Below are positions 1 through 21,219 of a stretch of 64,000 nt of DNA, in pieces. The stretch's first letter is position 1; every line of letters begins with the position of its first letter. Origin of the DNA: Panulirus ornatus (taxonomy: Eukaryota; Arthropoda; Malacostraca; Decapoda; Palinuridae); assembly GCF_036320965.1 (NCBI RefSeq), contig NC_092265.1, positions 1,873,501-1,937,500 of the forward strand, written 5' to 3'. Below the pieces are notes generated by a model. That model did no database searches. It had not been told where the DNA came from and saw only the letters and a program-made list of their open reading frames with translations. A program made the position numbers and the translations under genes.

Positions 1-238
1 ACACGAGAATATCCTCAAGGACAAACTCGTTCATATATCTTTTAATATTTGCGATTCTTGGTTACCATAGATGCTACCACCACCAAACCCATCATCATCT
101 CTACTTCTACTGCTCCCACTGCCACTTGTACTATTACCACTATTCCTAATACATTTACAATTGTATTCACTAGACTAGTTTTGAAGTACGCAATGATGAC
201 CACGTAACGGTAAGCTTTTAAAAGTCAGGGATATCTGT

Positions 239-258
239 GGGGGGGGGGGGGGGGGGGG
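239..258. repeat. Poly(G) tract, 20 bp
   Basis: Uninterrupted run of G. Positions 1-238 to its left hold only low-complexity ACC/CAT-rich DNA with no recognisable gene. Confidence 0.95.
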
Positions 259-352
259 TTTGAAGCTCATGAGGCAGACCCCGCAAACAAGGTTCACGGT
301 AAAATCTCAAAATATGAGGACATGAAGTACTGGTGGCTCTTAGGAGGGACGC

Positions 353-664
353 ATAGCTACGTAGAGAGACGTGAAGCTGCACAAGGAAAGGCTACACAAG
401 GAAGGACCTAGCTACAAAGAGAGACGTGAAGCTACACAAGGAAGGGACTAGCTACACAGAGAGACGTGAAATTACACAAGGAAGGGCCTAGCTACACAGA
501 GAGACGTGAAGTTACACAAGGAAGGGCCTAGCTACACAGAGAGACGTGAAATTACGCAAGGAAGGGCCTAGCTACACAGAGAGACGTGAAGCTACACAAG
601 GAAGGGCCTAGCTACACAGAGAGACGTAAAGCTACACAAGGAAGGGCCTAGCTACACAGAGAGG
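353..664. repeat. 40-bp minisatellite, about 8 units
   Basis: Core unit resembles ACACAAGGAAGGGCCTAGCT plus ACACAGAGAGACGTGAAGCT. Spacing is 40 bp through most of the array, with a shortened unit near 390. It lies in the intron after SLC22 exon 3, starting about 15 bp from its donor. Confidence 0.95.
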
Positions 665-679
665 TGGAGTTGTGCCCAC

Positions 680-9760
<9,081 letters not shown>

Positions 9761-11640
9761 CTTGAAGTAGTGTAACTTCTGTTGACCACAGTCACAGGGG
9801 CGCGCGCTGTCCTAGAAGTAAGATATTTACAATATGTCCTTCAAGTCTCTGTCACTTATATAAAGTCCCAGATTATCTCTGTTGATGCTTTTTACATTTC
9901 TTGTTCAACCACATCACTGCTGCAACTGAGGTTCGTTAAGTCTTCTTCACTTGTAAGTTTTTACAGTTTGTTGGGTCGGGTGTTTTTCCAGTTTCACTGA
10001 AAATGAATAAACTTCATTGTGTGTTTTATCCAAATCTCTTCACGTTTCACCTTGTTTCACTGTAATTTGTTTTTGCTAGTGTCACTGTTTTAGTCATACT
10101 GTGTGTAATCACCTGTAAAGAAAAAAAAGAAATTTCATTAACGTTTTATGTTTTATGTCTTGGTTAGTGCCTGCCTCTCTGGGTAACTGTTGTACCCAGA
10201 TGTTAGGTAAGGAGGACCCCGCCCTCACCACCCACCACCAAGTTACATCAACTGGTCAGGTACCACGGGAAGGCTTCACTCTGAGGATGTTTGAAGGACC
10301 AAAGGAGCAGACTAAACAGATTCATGGGACAGCATCAGTAGTAACAGAGGCCTCTGTTGGCGCGCATCTAAACAGCGATGGAGTGACGTGTTTAGGCAGG
10401 GTAAGACTACGTTTGCTATAGCTCTAATAGGTCCAGGAAGACGGTCATCAATCAGGTCCGGGAGGGATGGAGTGAGGCCACCAGATGATGATGGTGGCAT
10501 CATCTGGTCAAGTGAGGGTGGTCAGGGTGAGGGGTGAAGGTCAGGAGAGAGGGAGAGAGGCCGGTCAGACCCCGAGGTTAAGGTCAAGGATGTACATGGG
10601 AAGGACAGATAATAGAAGACTTAATGGTCCATGAAGTTGTTATCTGTTAGAGGAGAGTAAAAAGGCCGTAAGTTGCTGATTTACATACAACGAGACACAA
10701 GGGTGGTAAAGCATTAGATTCCTCCCAACGCACCATCTCCTCCAGTATATCAATCACCATTTAAACAGCTAAGAAAGAATACCATGCATTATGGAGAGAG
10801 TATCATTGATATGGAGATTTATGTTAACGGAGAGCAAAATGATCACATTTAGAAATCTGGATGATCTGAGACGATGACCCAAGTCTGAAAATAGATCCAT
10901 TACAAAAAACAGAATCTCGTGTATATCATCTTCTCTGCTTGCTTCGATTTGTTTACTGATTGACAGCTGATGCACTGTAATCAAAGTATTTGTCTTGCTC
11001 TTATGCAAATGTGTTGCTGGTGTTGGCTATGACCCCATCTGGCCGTAGTTTGCACCAGTGTTCGGTAACTCGACAGCTGAAAATGCCTTTACCCACGTTT
11101 GTGTTGCCTTTCATCAACTTCATACCGTTATTTTGCCCACGTTTGCGTTGCCTTTCATCAACTTCATACCGTTATTTTCTGACCGTTGTCTCTATCTGTT
11201 GTCGTGTCGAAATTACGGGATCACAAGCCGCGGGGGAATAGGTCAGAGGGACGTTTAAACTAATTTGAATGATAAAAAAAATGTACAAGATCATTGCCAC
11301 TGACTGTAACACCAAGATTTTCTATGCCTACGCCGGAAGATTGAACTAAAGTGGAACGGAAAAACGGTTTACATTAATGCTACAGTAAGGCACTCGTGTC
11401 TGTTAGCTTGTTGGGTTTAACAGCCAGCGACCTATGACGAGGAGGCTCAACCCTTTATGCTATTATATGCTCTTGTTTATAATACCTGAAATACCTAATC
11501 TACATCGTTATATGCTTGAAGCAGGAATTTGAATCAAAGAGGAAAACAGTTTTCCTAACAACAAGATAATATATTGTTATAAATGGTATGTAATACATGA
11601 GTTACACTTTATATATTTTAAAGTACATCACCTCGATCAG
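9761..11640. other. Upstream region of the SLC22-like gene, no recognised gene
   Basis: Should hold the promoter and 5'UTR of the transporter, but no clear core promoter is visible. Contains the tandem duplication at 11092-11179. Open frames at 10155-10421 and 10990-11241 have no recognised homology. Confidence 0.45.
11092..11179. repeat. 44-bp tandem duplication
   Basis: CCCACGTTTG(T/C)GTTGCCTTT then CATCAACTTCATACCGTTAT is repeated at 11092 and 11136 with one or two differences. Confidence 0.9.
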
Positions 11641-11699
11641 CTCAGTCTCTCTGAGGAAAGAAATCACCTGACTGATTAATCAAGTCTGAGTTGGAATCA

Positions 11700-13030
11700 T
11701 CTAACAGAGATTTTGTCAGATTTGTTTCCTTCGTTGATACAAAATTCGGATGGTTTTTTTCTTGTGTGTGTTGTATTTGGGGCATCTAATAAATATGTGT
11801 TGTATAGTCAGGATTGTGTTACAGTCTGTACATTGTGGGGAGAAGACTTGATGGTGTAAGGCAGAAGGTGAGTTAGATATGTTGTGTTCACACGGAGGCA
11901 CCACCTCCTCCTCCTCCTCCTCCCTTCTCTTGGCACGGTGGTAAAAGGTCGACCAGTTCGCCTATTTCTGGTGTGAAATTATTTCGTCATCCCAGGTTGG
12001 TCCACTGACTTTGCCATGGAATATATTGTGAATTTTTGTCCTCACAGAGACGTAGGACCGCAGCTCCCGGGCAGCTTCGCGTGTTTCCTCAAGTTCTGCA
12101 GTAGACATAACAAGTTTGTCCATCTGTTCATTGCCGCAAATGTTACAATGATCATGATCAAGATAATGGACTCATGGTATGTATGCAGATCATTATTAAT
12201 GCTGCCCTCTATCTCCTTTGTTTTTTAACCTGAATTTAAAGCTTTAAGTGTTGATATAGAGTCTGATTAGATAGCAAGTCTCTCATATTTAGAGTTAAAG
12301 CAATCAGCATAGATACAGATGTATGATTGGCCAGGCGGGACGGCCAGTCATCACACACTTGCAGCCGCACATTCATCCGGAGGGAAGGTATGTTTGCTTC
12401 CACTTCCATTCTAGCGTTTTTTGTGCATGCTGCAACTCCAGGACACGTTCAGCTTCCGCTGGTTATCAGTTGAGTATATTAGGATATTTAGATGGTCAGT
12501 GTGTGTTTTTCAGTTGTCTTTTGAATTATCAAAGAGCAAACTAAAAATTTTGCTGAATTTTCAGAAGGTATCGGATGTTTATCTAAAGTTATTCGCAAAT
12601 TTGGGATTTTTCTCTTTTTTGTTGTATAAATAACTCCGATACTCTCAGCAGGTGACACCTTTAAACCCCGCTATGAGGCCCATTGCTGGAGGGATCTAAG
12701 GACGTCATGAATCGTACCAGCCAATAAACTGTGCACTTCTGGATGAGCGCCACACAGGACACTCGTCGGCAAACAGTGAGTAATGTGAGGACGGATGCCG
12801 GGGACAGAATATCATTGTACATGATCATGAAGAATTGGGCTTAGCACATTTCCTTGTGGCACTCCATTTTCCTACACAGAAACGCTAGACATAACGCTTT
12901 GGGATGCAATTTTGACAGCAAAAGTCCTGTCAGTTAATAAATCTTGGATGAAAGTTACAAATTACTATTAAGCCTAAGGCATGCAGTGTCATTACGTGCC
13001 CAGTTCAAGTCAGTGTCGAGAAACAGTATA
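11700..13030 (-). pseudogene. Jockey-type LINE remnant (RT to distal Cys tail)
   Basis: On the minus strand, ENGVPQGNVLSPIL (about 12870-12830) is the RT palm motif and is preceded by a decayed DLLTDRTFAVKIA segment. The distal end reads FSPQCTDCNTILTIQHIFIR then CPKYNT (about 11840-11760), the C-x2-C..H..C tail that follows the RNase H region in Jockey-type elements. Between them lies the unexplained frame at 11963-12172. Confidence 0.65.
11963..12172 (-). other. Unassigned open frame inside the Jockey-type remnant
   Basis: About 69 codons without a stop: HCNICGNEQMDKLVMSTAEL, then EETREAARELRSYVSVRTKI and FHGKVSGPTWDDEII. It looks more protein-like than neighbouring frames and has a CNIC pair. 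It may be part of the retroelement or a foreign insert; I do not recognise it. Confidence 0.3.
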
Positions 13031-13580
13031 ATTAGATGATTTTGGTTTTTATGACTAAGATATCATTTACTAAATTTACTAAATCGACTAGTGTGCTTCT
13101 AAATTTACATTTAGTAACTTTTCTGACTGTACAAGGAAATGTAGCCTTTTGTTTACCATTGTCTCCATGACTCTACACAAGCAACTGTTGCGCGCAATTG
13201 GTCGTGAGACGTCATGAGTTCACATGAGAGACAAACAGACGACAGGAGATTTGATTACCCCATGACTGGATAGTCTGGTAAAAAAAAAAAGTTTAACTTG
13301 ACAAGAAAGTGTAATTCCGCTCATAAGTTTTTTTTTAAAACTATCATAGACTCCCTCACTGGTGCACATTAGCCTTCTCCTGTCCCCTTAACCGACATGG
13401 GCGAAGCGCCATGCCCTCGTGAAATTCGCTTGGTCCAGACGTTACTAAAAACATGCTTTAACCTAAACAGATTATCCTTCAGTTGGTGCTGGATGATGGC
13501 CAGGTTTGTCTACGTCTCACAGACCTGTCAAAATATCAGTAATAGAGTCAAGACATATGTGGAGATTTCCCGTACTTGAT
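13031..13580. other. No recognised feature
   Basis: AT-rich DNA with a short poly(A)/poly(T) (13280-13340). Open frame 13397-13579 has no recognised homology. Confidence 0.4.
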
Positions 13581-13599
13581 TATGAAATATACTGACACC

Positions 13600-15350
13600 G
13601 TTCTATGTACTCGGCATACCTTGTCATGCGATACCCCATGGAAGAAGACAGTGATTGTGCCAAACAGCGGTTATCAGGCATCATAACGAACGCGGTATCA
13701 TCCCAGAACTACGTCAGGCAGTTGAGGAACTCCTTGTAAACAGTAACACCGTCATCAAGAGAGCTGACGAGGCCGCAGTATACGTATTGCTGAGGAAGAA
13801 ATAATACGTGGAAAAATGCAACACCACGTTCCAAGACTCGCCAAATTCAAGGTCACTGTCACTGTGCGCCACGATGAACACGTTTCTCAAGGTAGCACAT
13901 ACTAAGGCGGGAAGCCTGAAGTTTGAGATCATACGGGATTATGAACCGGGATATACTTCTACCCATTGAGACCGATCGTATCCCAGATTCCTACGCCGAC
14001 AGGCATGCTCGCCATACGCCTCAACGACATATTTTTTCCCCACCGTATATTCCTTCAACATACTCTCTGAAATCTACAGAGAAATTCATTAACGTGAGTG
14101 AAGGTTTGACACCAAGCATCATGGCCTCCGTGGATGTTGAGAAAATTTTCACTAATGGGTCATGTGAGAAGACAACGAATATATATCACCGTTGACTAAG
14201 TCTGCTCTAACCAACAAATACCACCACCTGAGATTCCTGGCAACATGTTGCGGGAGATGTTGACCGCAGGTTCGACTGAAGCACCATCCGGCATCCCTTA
14301 CGTTAAGATGTGCTTCCAGTCAGATGGCGTAGCGATGGGGTCCCCCTTAGCTGTACTGTCGGCGAAAGTGTTCATGTCTCATGTAGAGAACGTAGCACTG
14401 GATCAGAGGTCCATTAAAGCCGACATTTGCCAGTACGTCGACGATATCTCTGTGTGCATAGACAGTGAGAACACCCTATAGCTGCTTAGAGAGGAGATGC
14501 AAGAGGTATCCCCTTCCTCGAATTCTATGTAAAAAAAACTGAGGGAGAACGATTTCTAACTGCTGCGTGCAGGAAACCGACGGATGCAGGCCGGTGCCTG
14601 AATGGTGAGTGTACTGATAGCTATAAGGACAGTGTTATACGGGCCCCTTGGGCACTGAAAACATGCTCCTCGTGACCTCTCTTAGACCAGGAATTACTGA
14701 AGATGCCATCCTAATGAAGCTTATGGAACGGTGCAAGTCACCCCTAACAGATCAGCAAAACGACTTGACTGTATGCTACCATACCACATCAATCCCAACA
14801 TGAAAAAAAGATGAAAAAAAAGTCACGGTTATCGCGACAAAAGCTGGGTGTTGTCTAGTATAAACAGCCCAAATCAGCCAAGCTTATGCGTAACAACACC
14901 AGTGTCCCTCGTAACATTCTACTTAAAGGCTTATGTGGTAGACCAACACCATTGTGTGATTAGGAACTGCGCAACCCAAAGTGTGCTTTATAGGTCAAAC
15001 TAGAAGTATTCTGGACCGACTCATGAAGCACAATAATGAAGTAGTACCTAGATAACACCATTTGTCGGGAATATGGTATGACCTTCACAGCTGATGATAC
15101 GAAAGATGCACCTGTATCATCGCACAAGCACAGATAAACGACGTCTGCAAGTTTTGGGAGCTGTCTTTCAAATACGTGATAGTAACCCATCAATCACCAT
15201 ACAATCGAACACGGTGTTCACGAATCCCTCTATTTGATGGTCGACCAATTCGATGGAGATCATAAATTCAGCGCCTTGTATAATGTAATTCGCTTTCACC
15301 TGAAGATGCCTAATACACATGTGAAACGTTGTGTACATGGATCAATAAAT
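13600..15350 (+). pseudogene. Penelope-like retroelement remnant (RT plus GIY-YIG)
   Basis: Plus-strand pieces in order: VIKRADEAAVYVLLRKK (13751-13800), SIMASVDVEKIFTN (about 14115-14155), FQSDGVAMGSPLAVLSAKVF (about 14311-14370), QYVDDISV (14431-14455) and FIGQTRSILDRLMKH (about 14985-15030). These match the Penelope pre-RT segment, RT motifs including YVDD, and the YIGQT part of the GIY-YIG endonuclease. Stops and frameshifts interrupt it, so it is inactive. Confidence 0.8.
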
Positions 15351-15370
15351 TGAGAGTTGTGTAAAAGATC

Positions 15371-15510
15371 AAGTGTATTCCTATGAGCCCACGAATAAAG
15401 TGCATATGAAAATAAAGTGCATATGGTTCCGGGTTCGATCCTGGCTGTTGGAGGTTTGTATGTTCTATGAAGCCGCGCGTTCATATACACTTTATTCGCA
15501 TTCATTTACC
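15371..15510. repeat. Penelope-associated end with inverted repeat
   Basis: ATTCCTATGAGCCCACGAAT then AAAGTGCATATGAA is mirrored by TTCATATACACTTTATTCG (15480-15499). Between them lies GGGTTCGATCCTGGCTG, shared with the SINE head at 15704. Confidence 0.6.
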
Positions 15511-15655
15511 TCCGCGTAGTACAGATAGTTTCGGTAAAATGCCATCTGCTGGCTATGTGCGCCTGTTGGGAAAGAACCGGTGTAGACCCCGTAGCTCACC
15601 AATGTGAGACGAAGGGTATTCGAGTACATAGTATTCGAAAAGTTATTACCTATTA

Positions 15656-15738
15656 GCCAGGCCCATAACCTAGCGGTAGCATCCCCGCCTGTGTGGCACA
15701 GGGGTCCCGGGTTCGATCCTTGCTGTTGGAGGTTTGTA

Positions 15739-15740
<2 letters not shown>
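15656..15740 (+). mobile_element. tRNA-derived SINE head
   Basis: A box-like TAGCGGTAGCAT (15671-15682) and B box GGTTCGATCC (15710-15719) sit 27 bp apart (edge to edge), as in a tRNA promoter. The T stem and acceptor stem do not pair, so this is not a tRNA gene. A partial copy with the same B box and trailing GCTGTTGGAGGTTTGTATG is at 15424-15460. Confidence 0.6.

Positions 15741-15794
<54 letters not shown>
15741..15794. repeat. (TA)n microsatellite, 54 bp
   Basis: Pure TA tract directly after the SINE-like sequence. Confidence 0.97.
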
Positions 15795-15798
<4 letters not shown>

Positions 15799-16930
15799 CA
15801 AAAAATTCACAGGTGTAAGGAAAGGCGATTTTCGAGGTGTTTCGCATATTACACCGTCGGGGTACTGAAACAAAACTACTACAGGTGAGATATATAAAGG
15901 GGAAGCACAATTCAGAAGTCAGCTGATAAGAAGTAATATTGGAGTCTCACTGAAGAATAATGAGCATCTCCATAAAGAAAAAGAAAAAAGAAAGAAGAAT
16001 GTGGGTAAAGGATGCAAGGCAATAGGCAGCGGCTGCCACAAGAATATTATAAATGATTATCTTATTATTCTCCTCGACGCTTATGTCAAGGAGGCTCTTC
16101 ATACCAAGATAAACTCAGGTAAAGAGGTCGCTGTAAAGAAAAACTTACAAATGAAACCTTTTTTTTTTTTTTACAGCGTTTCATTTGTTTACACGACTGG
16201 CTTCCTGGAGTATAAGCTGAATGCGAATTATGTCGTACACCATTCCTGAGGACTCAAGCCAGATATTTCTTACGCTTAACTGCTATGGTAATGTGTATGA
16301 TTCATTAACGTATATCTTGAAATAAAAGTTCATAAGAGACTTAAAAGTCTAACGAAAGCAAAGGGTATGATCAGCAGATGAGATATAACAGGTGTGTTTG
16401 ATTCATTAATGTATAACCTAAAATAAAATTCGTGAGAGACCGCAGTTTACCGAAACTGTGGCGGTGATCTGTAGATTGGACGATACAGTTGGCCACTGTG
16501 GAGAAATCATATCGCGACCTTTACTTCTCATTGAATGGTAAAACTCGTCACTAAAATGCGCCCAGTAACTTTTGTGTACAGCTTCCACGAGTCATGTGTG
16601 ATATCAGTCTCAGGTAGGCAAGAAGAGACTTAAATTGATCATGATTAGCGGCGAGTGACCCGCATGTGGTGCAGCTGGCGTAATACCAACAGCTGAGGAG
16701 GATATGCTAATTCCAGCCACCAGGAGGCGCGGCGTTACCACTAACACTGACGACCTTGTGTGGCACAGTATATATGAAGTGTTGTTCGTTTACATTCACC
16801 GATTCATTGTCACACTGATGATATACATATGTACGCGGAAGAAGCTTGATTCAACTCCTACCGATCGCTCGATGGTCGTTATGCCACAAAAAGTTACATA
16901 CCCTTTCAACGTTAATGCAACACTTTTTGC
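15795..16930. other. No recognised gene
   Basis: Holds a diverged direct repeat (GATTCATTAA(C/T)GTATA near 16299 and 16390). Small open frames only. Confidence 0.4.
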
Positions 16931-16934
16931 TGAA

Positions 16935-17125
16935 CTAGGCTTCAGTAGACGCTGCTGGACTAGGCAACTGCAGACGCTGCTGTAGACATTGTAATACTAG
17001 GCTACTGTAGATATTTCAGAGTAAATGTTTTATGGGTAGGCTACTGGAAACATTATAAATGTTTTATGGGTAGGCTACTGGAAACATTATTAATGTTTTA
17101 TGGGTAGGCTACTGTAGACATATTA
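16935..17125. repeat. 35-bp minisatellite, about 3 good units plus diverged ones
   Basis: ATGTTTTATGGGTAGGCTAC plus TGGAAACATTAT is repeated with about 35-bp spacing from about 17024. Diverged forms (ACTAGGC-ACTG-AGAC) extend left to about 16935. Confidence 0.85.
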
Positions 17126-17499
17126 CAGCAAATATAAGGTTTTCTTCGCACTAAACTTCCTCTATGACTAATCCTGCTTTAGCCTTTTACATGACGGTGT
17201 ATATTGACAGCGAATAAATCTGAGTCCTATCTGTATTAATTTCAGTTTTATTTGCAAAATTCTTCTTGGTTTGTAACACCATTTTTTACACTAAGGGGTC
17301 TACGATGAATGATTCATTTTTTTATAAAATGACGTTCGTTCAGCGGTGTTATCAGTTATAGTAAGTCTGACATCCAAATTGATATCCAGAGAATACAATA
17401 TTCGAGAGGTAAATGCCATTTTACTATCAAAGCATATTCTTGAAATTTAGTTGCATATTTCAGACATACATTTTTAGGATTCTGGCATATTCGTTTTTC

Positions 17500-18110
17500 T
17501 AAAACGAAACCAAAATGGTGGAACGATGAAATAAAGAAGTGCCTGTTGTCTAAGAAAACAGCGAATGAGAAGCTCAGAGACCCGAAATCACGTCATAATC
17601 AAGTTATGTGAACGTAGAGAACATAGGAGAGTGAAATGTTAACGTCAGTATGAGGCGTATATACATAATAATACCAAAGGAAACCCAAAGGAGTTTTAAA
17701 GTTATGTTAGAAGCAAGAGGGTCATTATCCAGTCAATAGGTCCACCAATTAAGGATAACGGTGACTTGCTTCAAGATCTTAAATGTTTTTTTCGCTTCTG
17801 TTATTAATCGTGTAGAATCCTATTCCACTGCTATGGTGAAAACGTTCTGCAAAATATTGACAAAAGTTGAAGGTATACTATCAGCAATAAACGAAATAAA
17901 AATAAATGAAACGGTAGGCCCAGATAACTTTCATCAAAGGACAGTGAAATAGTAAAGCCTCTGACTTTTTTCAAAAAATCACTTTCCACGAGAAAAGTTC
18001 CAGTTATGGAAGTTTGCTAGTATAACACCGATATTCAAAAATAAGTCAAAACCCGGAAATTATCGTCTAATTAGCTTAATGTTTGTAGTTGTAAAACTTG
18101 TTGATAATGT
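17500..18110 (+). pseudogene. CR1/Jockey-type LINE remnant (linker to RT motif 0-1)
   Basis: Reads KLRDPKSRHNQVM-like and YIHNNTKGNPKEF, SYVRSKRVIIQSIGPPIKDN (about 17660-17760), then ETVGPDNFHQRTVKEIVKPL and KSLSTRKVP (about 17908-18000). This is the linker with the conserved KGNPK-F-Y-RSK block, followed by GPD-H and the P-L-KSL start of RT. Interrupted by stops. Confidence 0.75.
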
Positions 18111-18849
18111 TATCTGTATGACCCATCACTGGCTCACCTGGCAGTTTCGACTATGACACATGACTGGTTTACTGACATTGTCGTCTTTATGAACCTGTCA
18201 CTGATCCAGTTAACATAGTCATCTGTATGACCCATCATTTGGTCTCATTTTCTTAAATCAGGATGCGTAAGAGGATTTCCGATAAGTGATACCAGGAGTA
18301 CGACCTGACGAAGATTAGCTTAGATACTTTCTTAAAATCGGCACCTGAGTCTGTAGAAAGGTATGGTTGTCTGTTTGATCAGACCCGTCGTGTGGTGTAA
18401 CAGGTGTCAACTATTGGATGGTCATATGCCACTGTTCGTACCACATTTGAGTTACAAAAATAATTTCATGAGCGCTGGTAGTCTTTCACTGAGTGGTCTA
18501 TTAATATACGTACGATTTATTCTGCAACATTATTAACGGACAGTTAAGGACATTTTAGCTGTCTAATTTCTGGGGTGTCACTTTATGTTATCTGCTTTAC
18601 TGAATGATTTCCAAGTTCCCATGTGCTTCATGGTCCACCATTCCCTATCCCACTTTGGGGTTCAATATTTAAAAATGTATCGTAACGTGACCTGGTGACA
18701 GGACCTTATTTATACAATTTAATATCACTGCCATTCTCTTCTACTATCTATGCGTTTGTTCGTCTTCTCAGCCATTCATTTGTTTTTCAGGGTCTTCAAG
18801 CTCGTGATACTTACGGAGAGACGTCCTCCGGGTAAAACATTGATTAGGT
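18111..18849. other. No recognised gene
   Basis: Contains a diverged repeat ATCTGTATGACCCATCA at 18112 and 18211. Otherwise unremarkable. Confidence 0.4.
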
Positions 18850-18933
18850 GAGCTTACGCATTGGCAGCGCCTTGCGGCACTAAGCCAGGTCGAGCTTACG
18901 CATTGGCAGCGCCTTGCGGCACTAAGCCAGGTC
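18850..18933. repeat. Perfect 42-bp tandem duplication
   Basis: GAGCTTACGCATTGGCAGCG through CTAAGCCAGGTC occurs at 18850-18891 and again at 18892-18933 with no difference. The period is a multiple of three and lies in an open frame, but the frame has no recognised homology. Confidence 0.97.
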
Positions 18934-19554
18934 CAGTCCCTTCAGCCAACCCTGCCGGCAGACTCCCGAAATCAATCTACCCGCCAGGTCGACCTTCTGT
19001 GACCCGGAGGCCAGTGGTCCCAACCCTTGGACTGCCCCATCACAGGAACACAGACAGCCCAGGACACAGTTTCATAGTCTGTTAACAGCTTCCTGCTTCT
19101 GCTTCAAGTACATCAGTAGGTCACCTAATAATCGTTTGTCATTTTCAGTCTGACACAATATCAGTACAAAAGCATCCATGTCATCGAGTTTGACAGAGAG
19201 GGATGGCGTCTAGTTAGGACTAAGGCCACAATCTCAAATCCTTCATTCAATTTTCATGTTGAGAGAGTCAACGAAAACACACGACCAAAGCCTCGCCCGT
19301 ACCGACATAAGGCTTCTGTACGCTGCACACCTACCTACGGCCCTGACGTCCTCGCCCTGGCCCTTGTAAGCTCTTCATCACTGATCACAATCTCCATTTG
19401 CTTAGTTATGGTTCAGGGGGAGGTAAATGATAAATCTTGAAGTCCTTAATAACCCAGAACAAGTACCTCATACAGGTCATTATTCACAATAATGCATATC
19501 ACTAAAATTAAAAATAATAACGATAAACGCAACAATCTAATTAGCAATAATATA
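18934..19554. other. No recognised gene
   Basis: GC-richer first 200 bp, then AT-rich. No family match. Confidence 0.4.
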
Positions 19555-20437
19555 TATTAATGGATATGTTTAAAGGAATAGTGGTTCTGGTTCCAACAAT
19601 GTCATATGGCTGCGATGCGTGGACTATAGATAGGGATGTGCGGAAGAGGGTGGATGTGTTGGAAATTAAATGTTTCAGGACAATGTGTGGTGTGAGGCGG
19701 TTTGATCGAGTACGTAATGAAAAGGTAAGAGAGATGTGTGGCAATAAAAAGAGTGTGGTTGAGAGCGCAGAAGAGGGTGTATCAAAATGGTTTGGTCACA
19801 TGGAGAGAATGAGTGAGGAAAGATTGACAAAGAGGATATATGTGTCACAGGTGGGTGGAGGGAACGAGAAGTGGGAGACCAAATTGGAGGTGGAAGGATG
19901 GAGTGAAAAAATTTGAGCGATCGGGGCTTGAACATACAGGAGGGTGAAAGGCGTGCAAGGAATAGTGAATTGGAACGATGTAGTATACCGGGGTCGACGT
20001 GCTGTCATTTGATTGAACCAGGGCATGTGAAGCGTTTGGGGTAAACCATGAAAAGTTTTGCGGGACCTGGACGTGGAAAGGGAGCTGTGCTTTGGGTACA
20101 TTACGCATGACAGCTAGAGATTGAATGTGAACGACTGTGTCCTTTGTTTTTTCCTAGCGCGCATGCGCGCGTGGGGGGATGCTGTTTTTCGTTTGTGTCG
20201 GAGTGGCGACGAGAAGAGATAAAGGCAGCAAGTATGAATATGTACATGCGTATATATGTATATGTTTGTGTATGTACATGTATGTATACATTGAAATGTG
20301 TAGATATGTATATGTGCGTGTGTGGGTGTTTTATGTATATACATGTGTATTTGGGTGGGTTGGGCCATTCTTTCGTCTACTTCCATGCACTACCTCGCTA
20401 ACGCGGGAGACAACGCCTAGGTATACAAAAATATAAA
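19555..20437 (+). mobile_element. RTE-type LINE, 5'-truncated copy (C-terminal coding part and 3'UTR)
   Basis: Carries the post-RT domain: LYGCEAW-like [36 protein letters not shown]. After a frameshift near 19850 comes the 3'UTR (TATG-rich) and tail motif ACTACCTCGCTAACGCGGGA with a short A-rich end. Frameshifted, non-functional. Confidence 0.88.
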
Positions 20438-21128
20438 AAAAATAGATATGATGATCAGCATTACCATACGCACCATTAGTAAGTTACCACCATTAATATT
20501 TTTGAAAATATCACAAACAGTGACTGTAAGATTCCCTTATCGGACCTGCAGTCCTTTAAAATATCTGTTGGATGAGGTATGACCATGAAAGCATATTTTA
20601 GATTGTATGATGGCAATAAGACAAAAGCTGGTAATTAGGCTTTTAATTCTATTCTCAAGAAAATATTCTGAGGAAGACAACTGTCGAAACTTTCGAAATG
20701 AAATCCTTAGTAGCTTTTGTCTTATAGCTGCCTTACCACTTATCTGCAACCATAAGCAACATTCACAGCCTCGCTGATACCACGTTCCCGAATATATGCA
20801 ACCATAAGCAACATTCACAGCTTCGCTGATACACACGTCCCCGAACCGTTGTACAACGACAGCTGCTTGGTTGACTTCTTTTTAAGCTAGGTAGGTCAAC
20901 TTACCCATTGTTTTGGGAATTGAAACTCTCCACTTACCTTCATAGTGGATATAGAGATAGGAATATAGATATCGGGGTAGATAGAAACTGACAGAACCAC
21001 CGAGAGACGATTGAAAAATATAAAAGCAGTACTTTCGTCTCGAACAAACTTAGCAGGACTAGGCTAACCACGAGATAAAGTAGTCTTTTCATCACCTCGA
21101 ACCACAGTCCAGTACCATTATCACAACT

Positions 21129-21132
<4 letters not shown>
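20438..21132. other. No recognised gene
   Basis: Only a 53-bp tandem duplication (TGCAACCATAAGCAACATTC at 20744 and 20797) stands out. Confidence 0.5.

Positions 21133-21219
<87 letters not shown>
21133..21219. repeat. (TA)n then (CA)n microsatellite
   Basis: TA tract to 21209 followed by ACACACACAC. Confidence 0.97.

Noticed and set aside
353..664. Regular 40-bp repeats considered as a CRISPR array
   Set aside because: Units are contiguous with no unique spacers, and the DNA is animal intron.
15091..15105. CTGATGA-TAC-GAAA on the plus strand, looking like a hammerhead core
   Set aside because: Only three bases separate the two core boxes, so no stem II can form; it falls inside decayed Penelope coding sequence.
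15656..15730. Possible tRNA gene
   Set aside because: A and B boxes are present, but T and acceptor stems do not pair, and the trailing sequence is shared with another repeat copy; called a SINE head instead.
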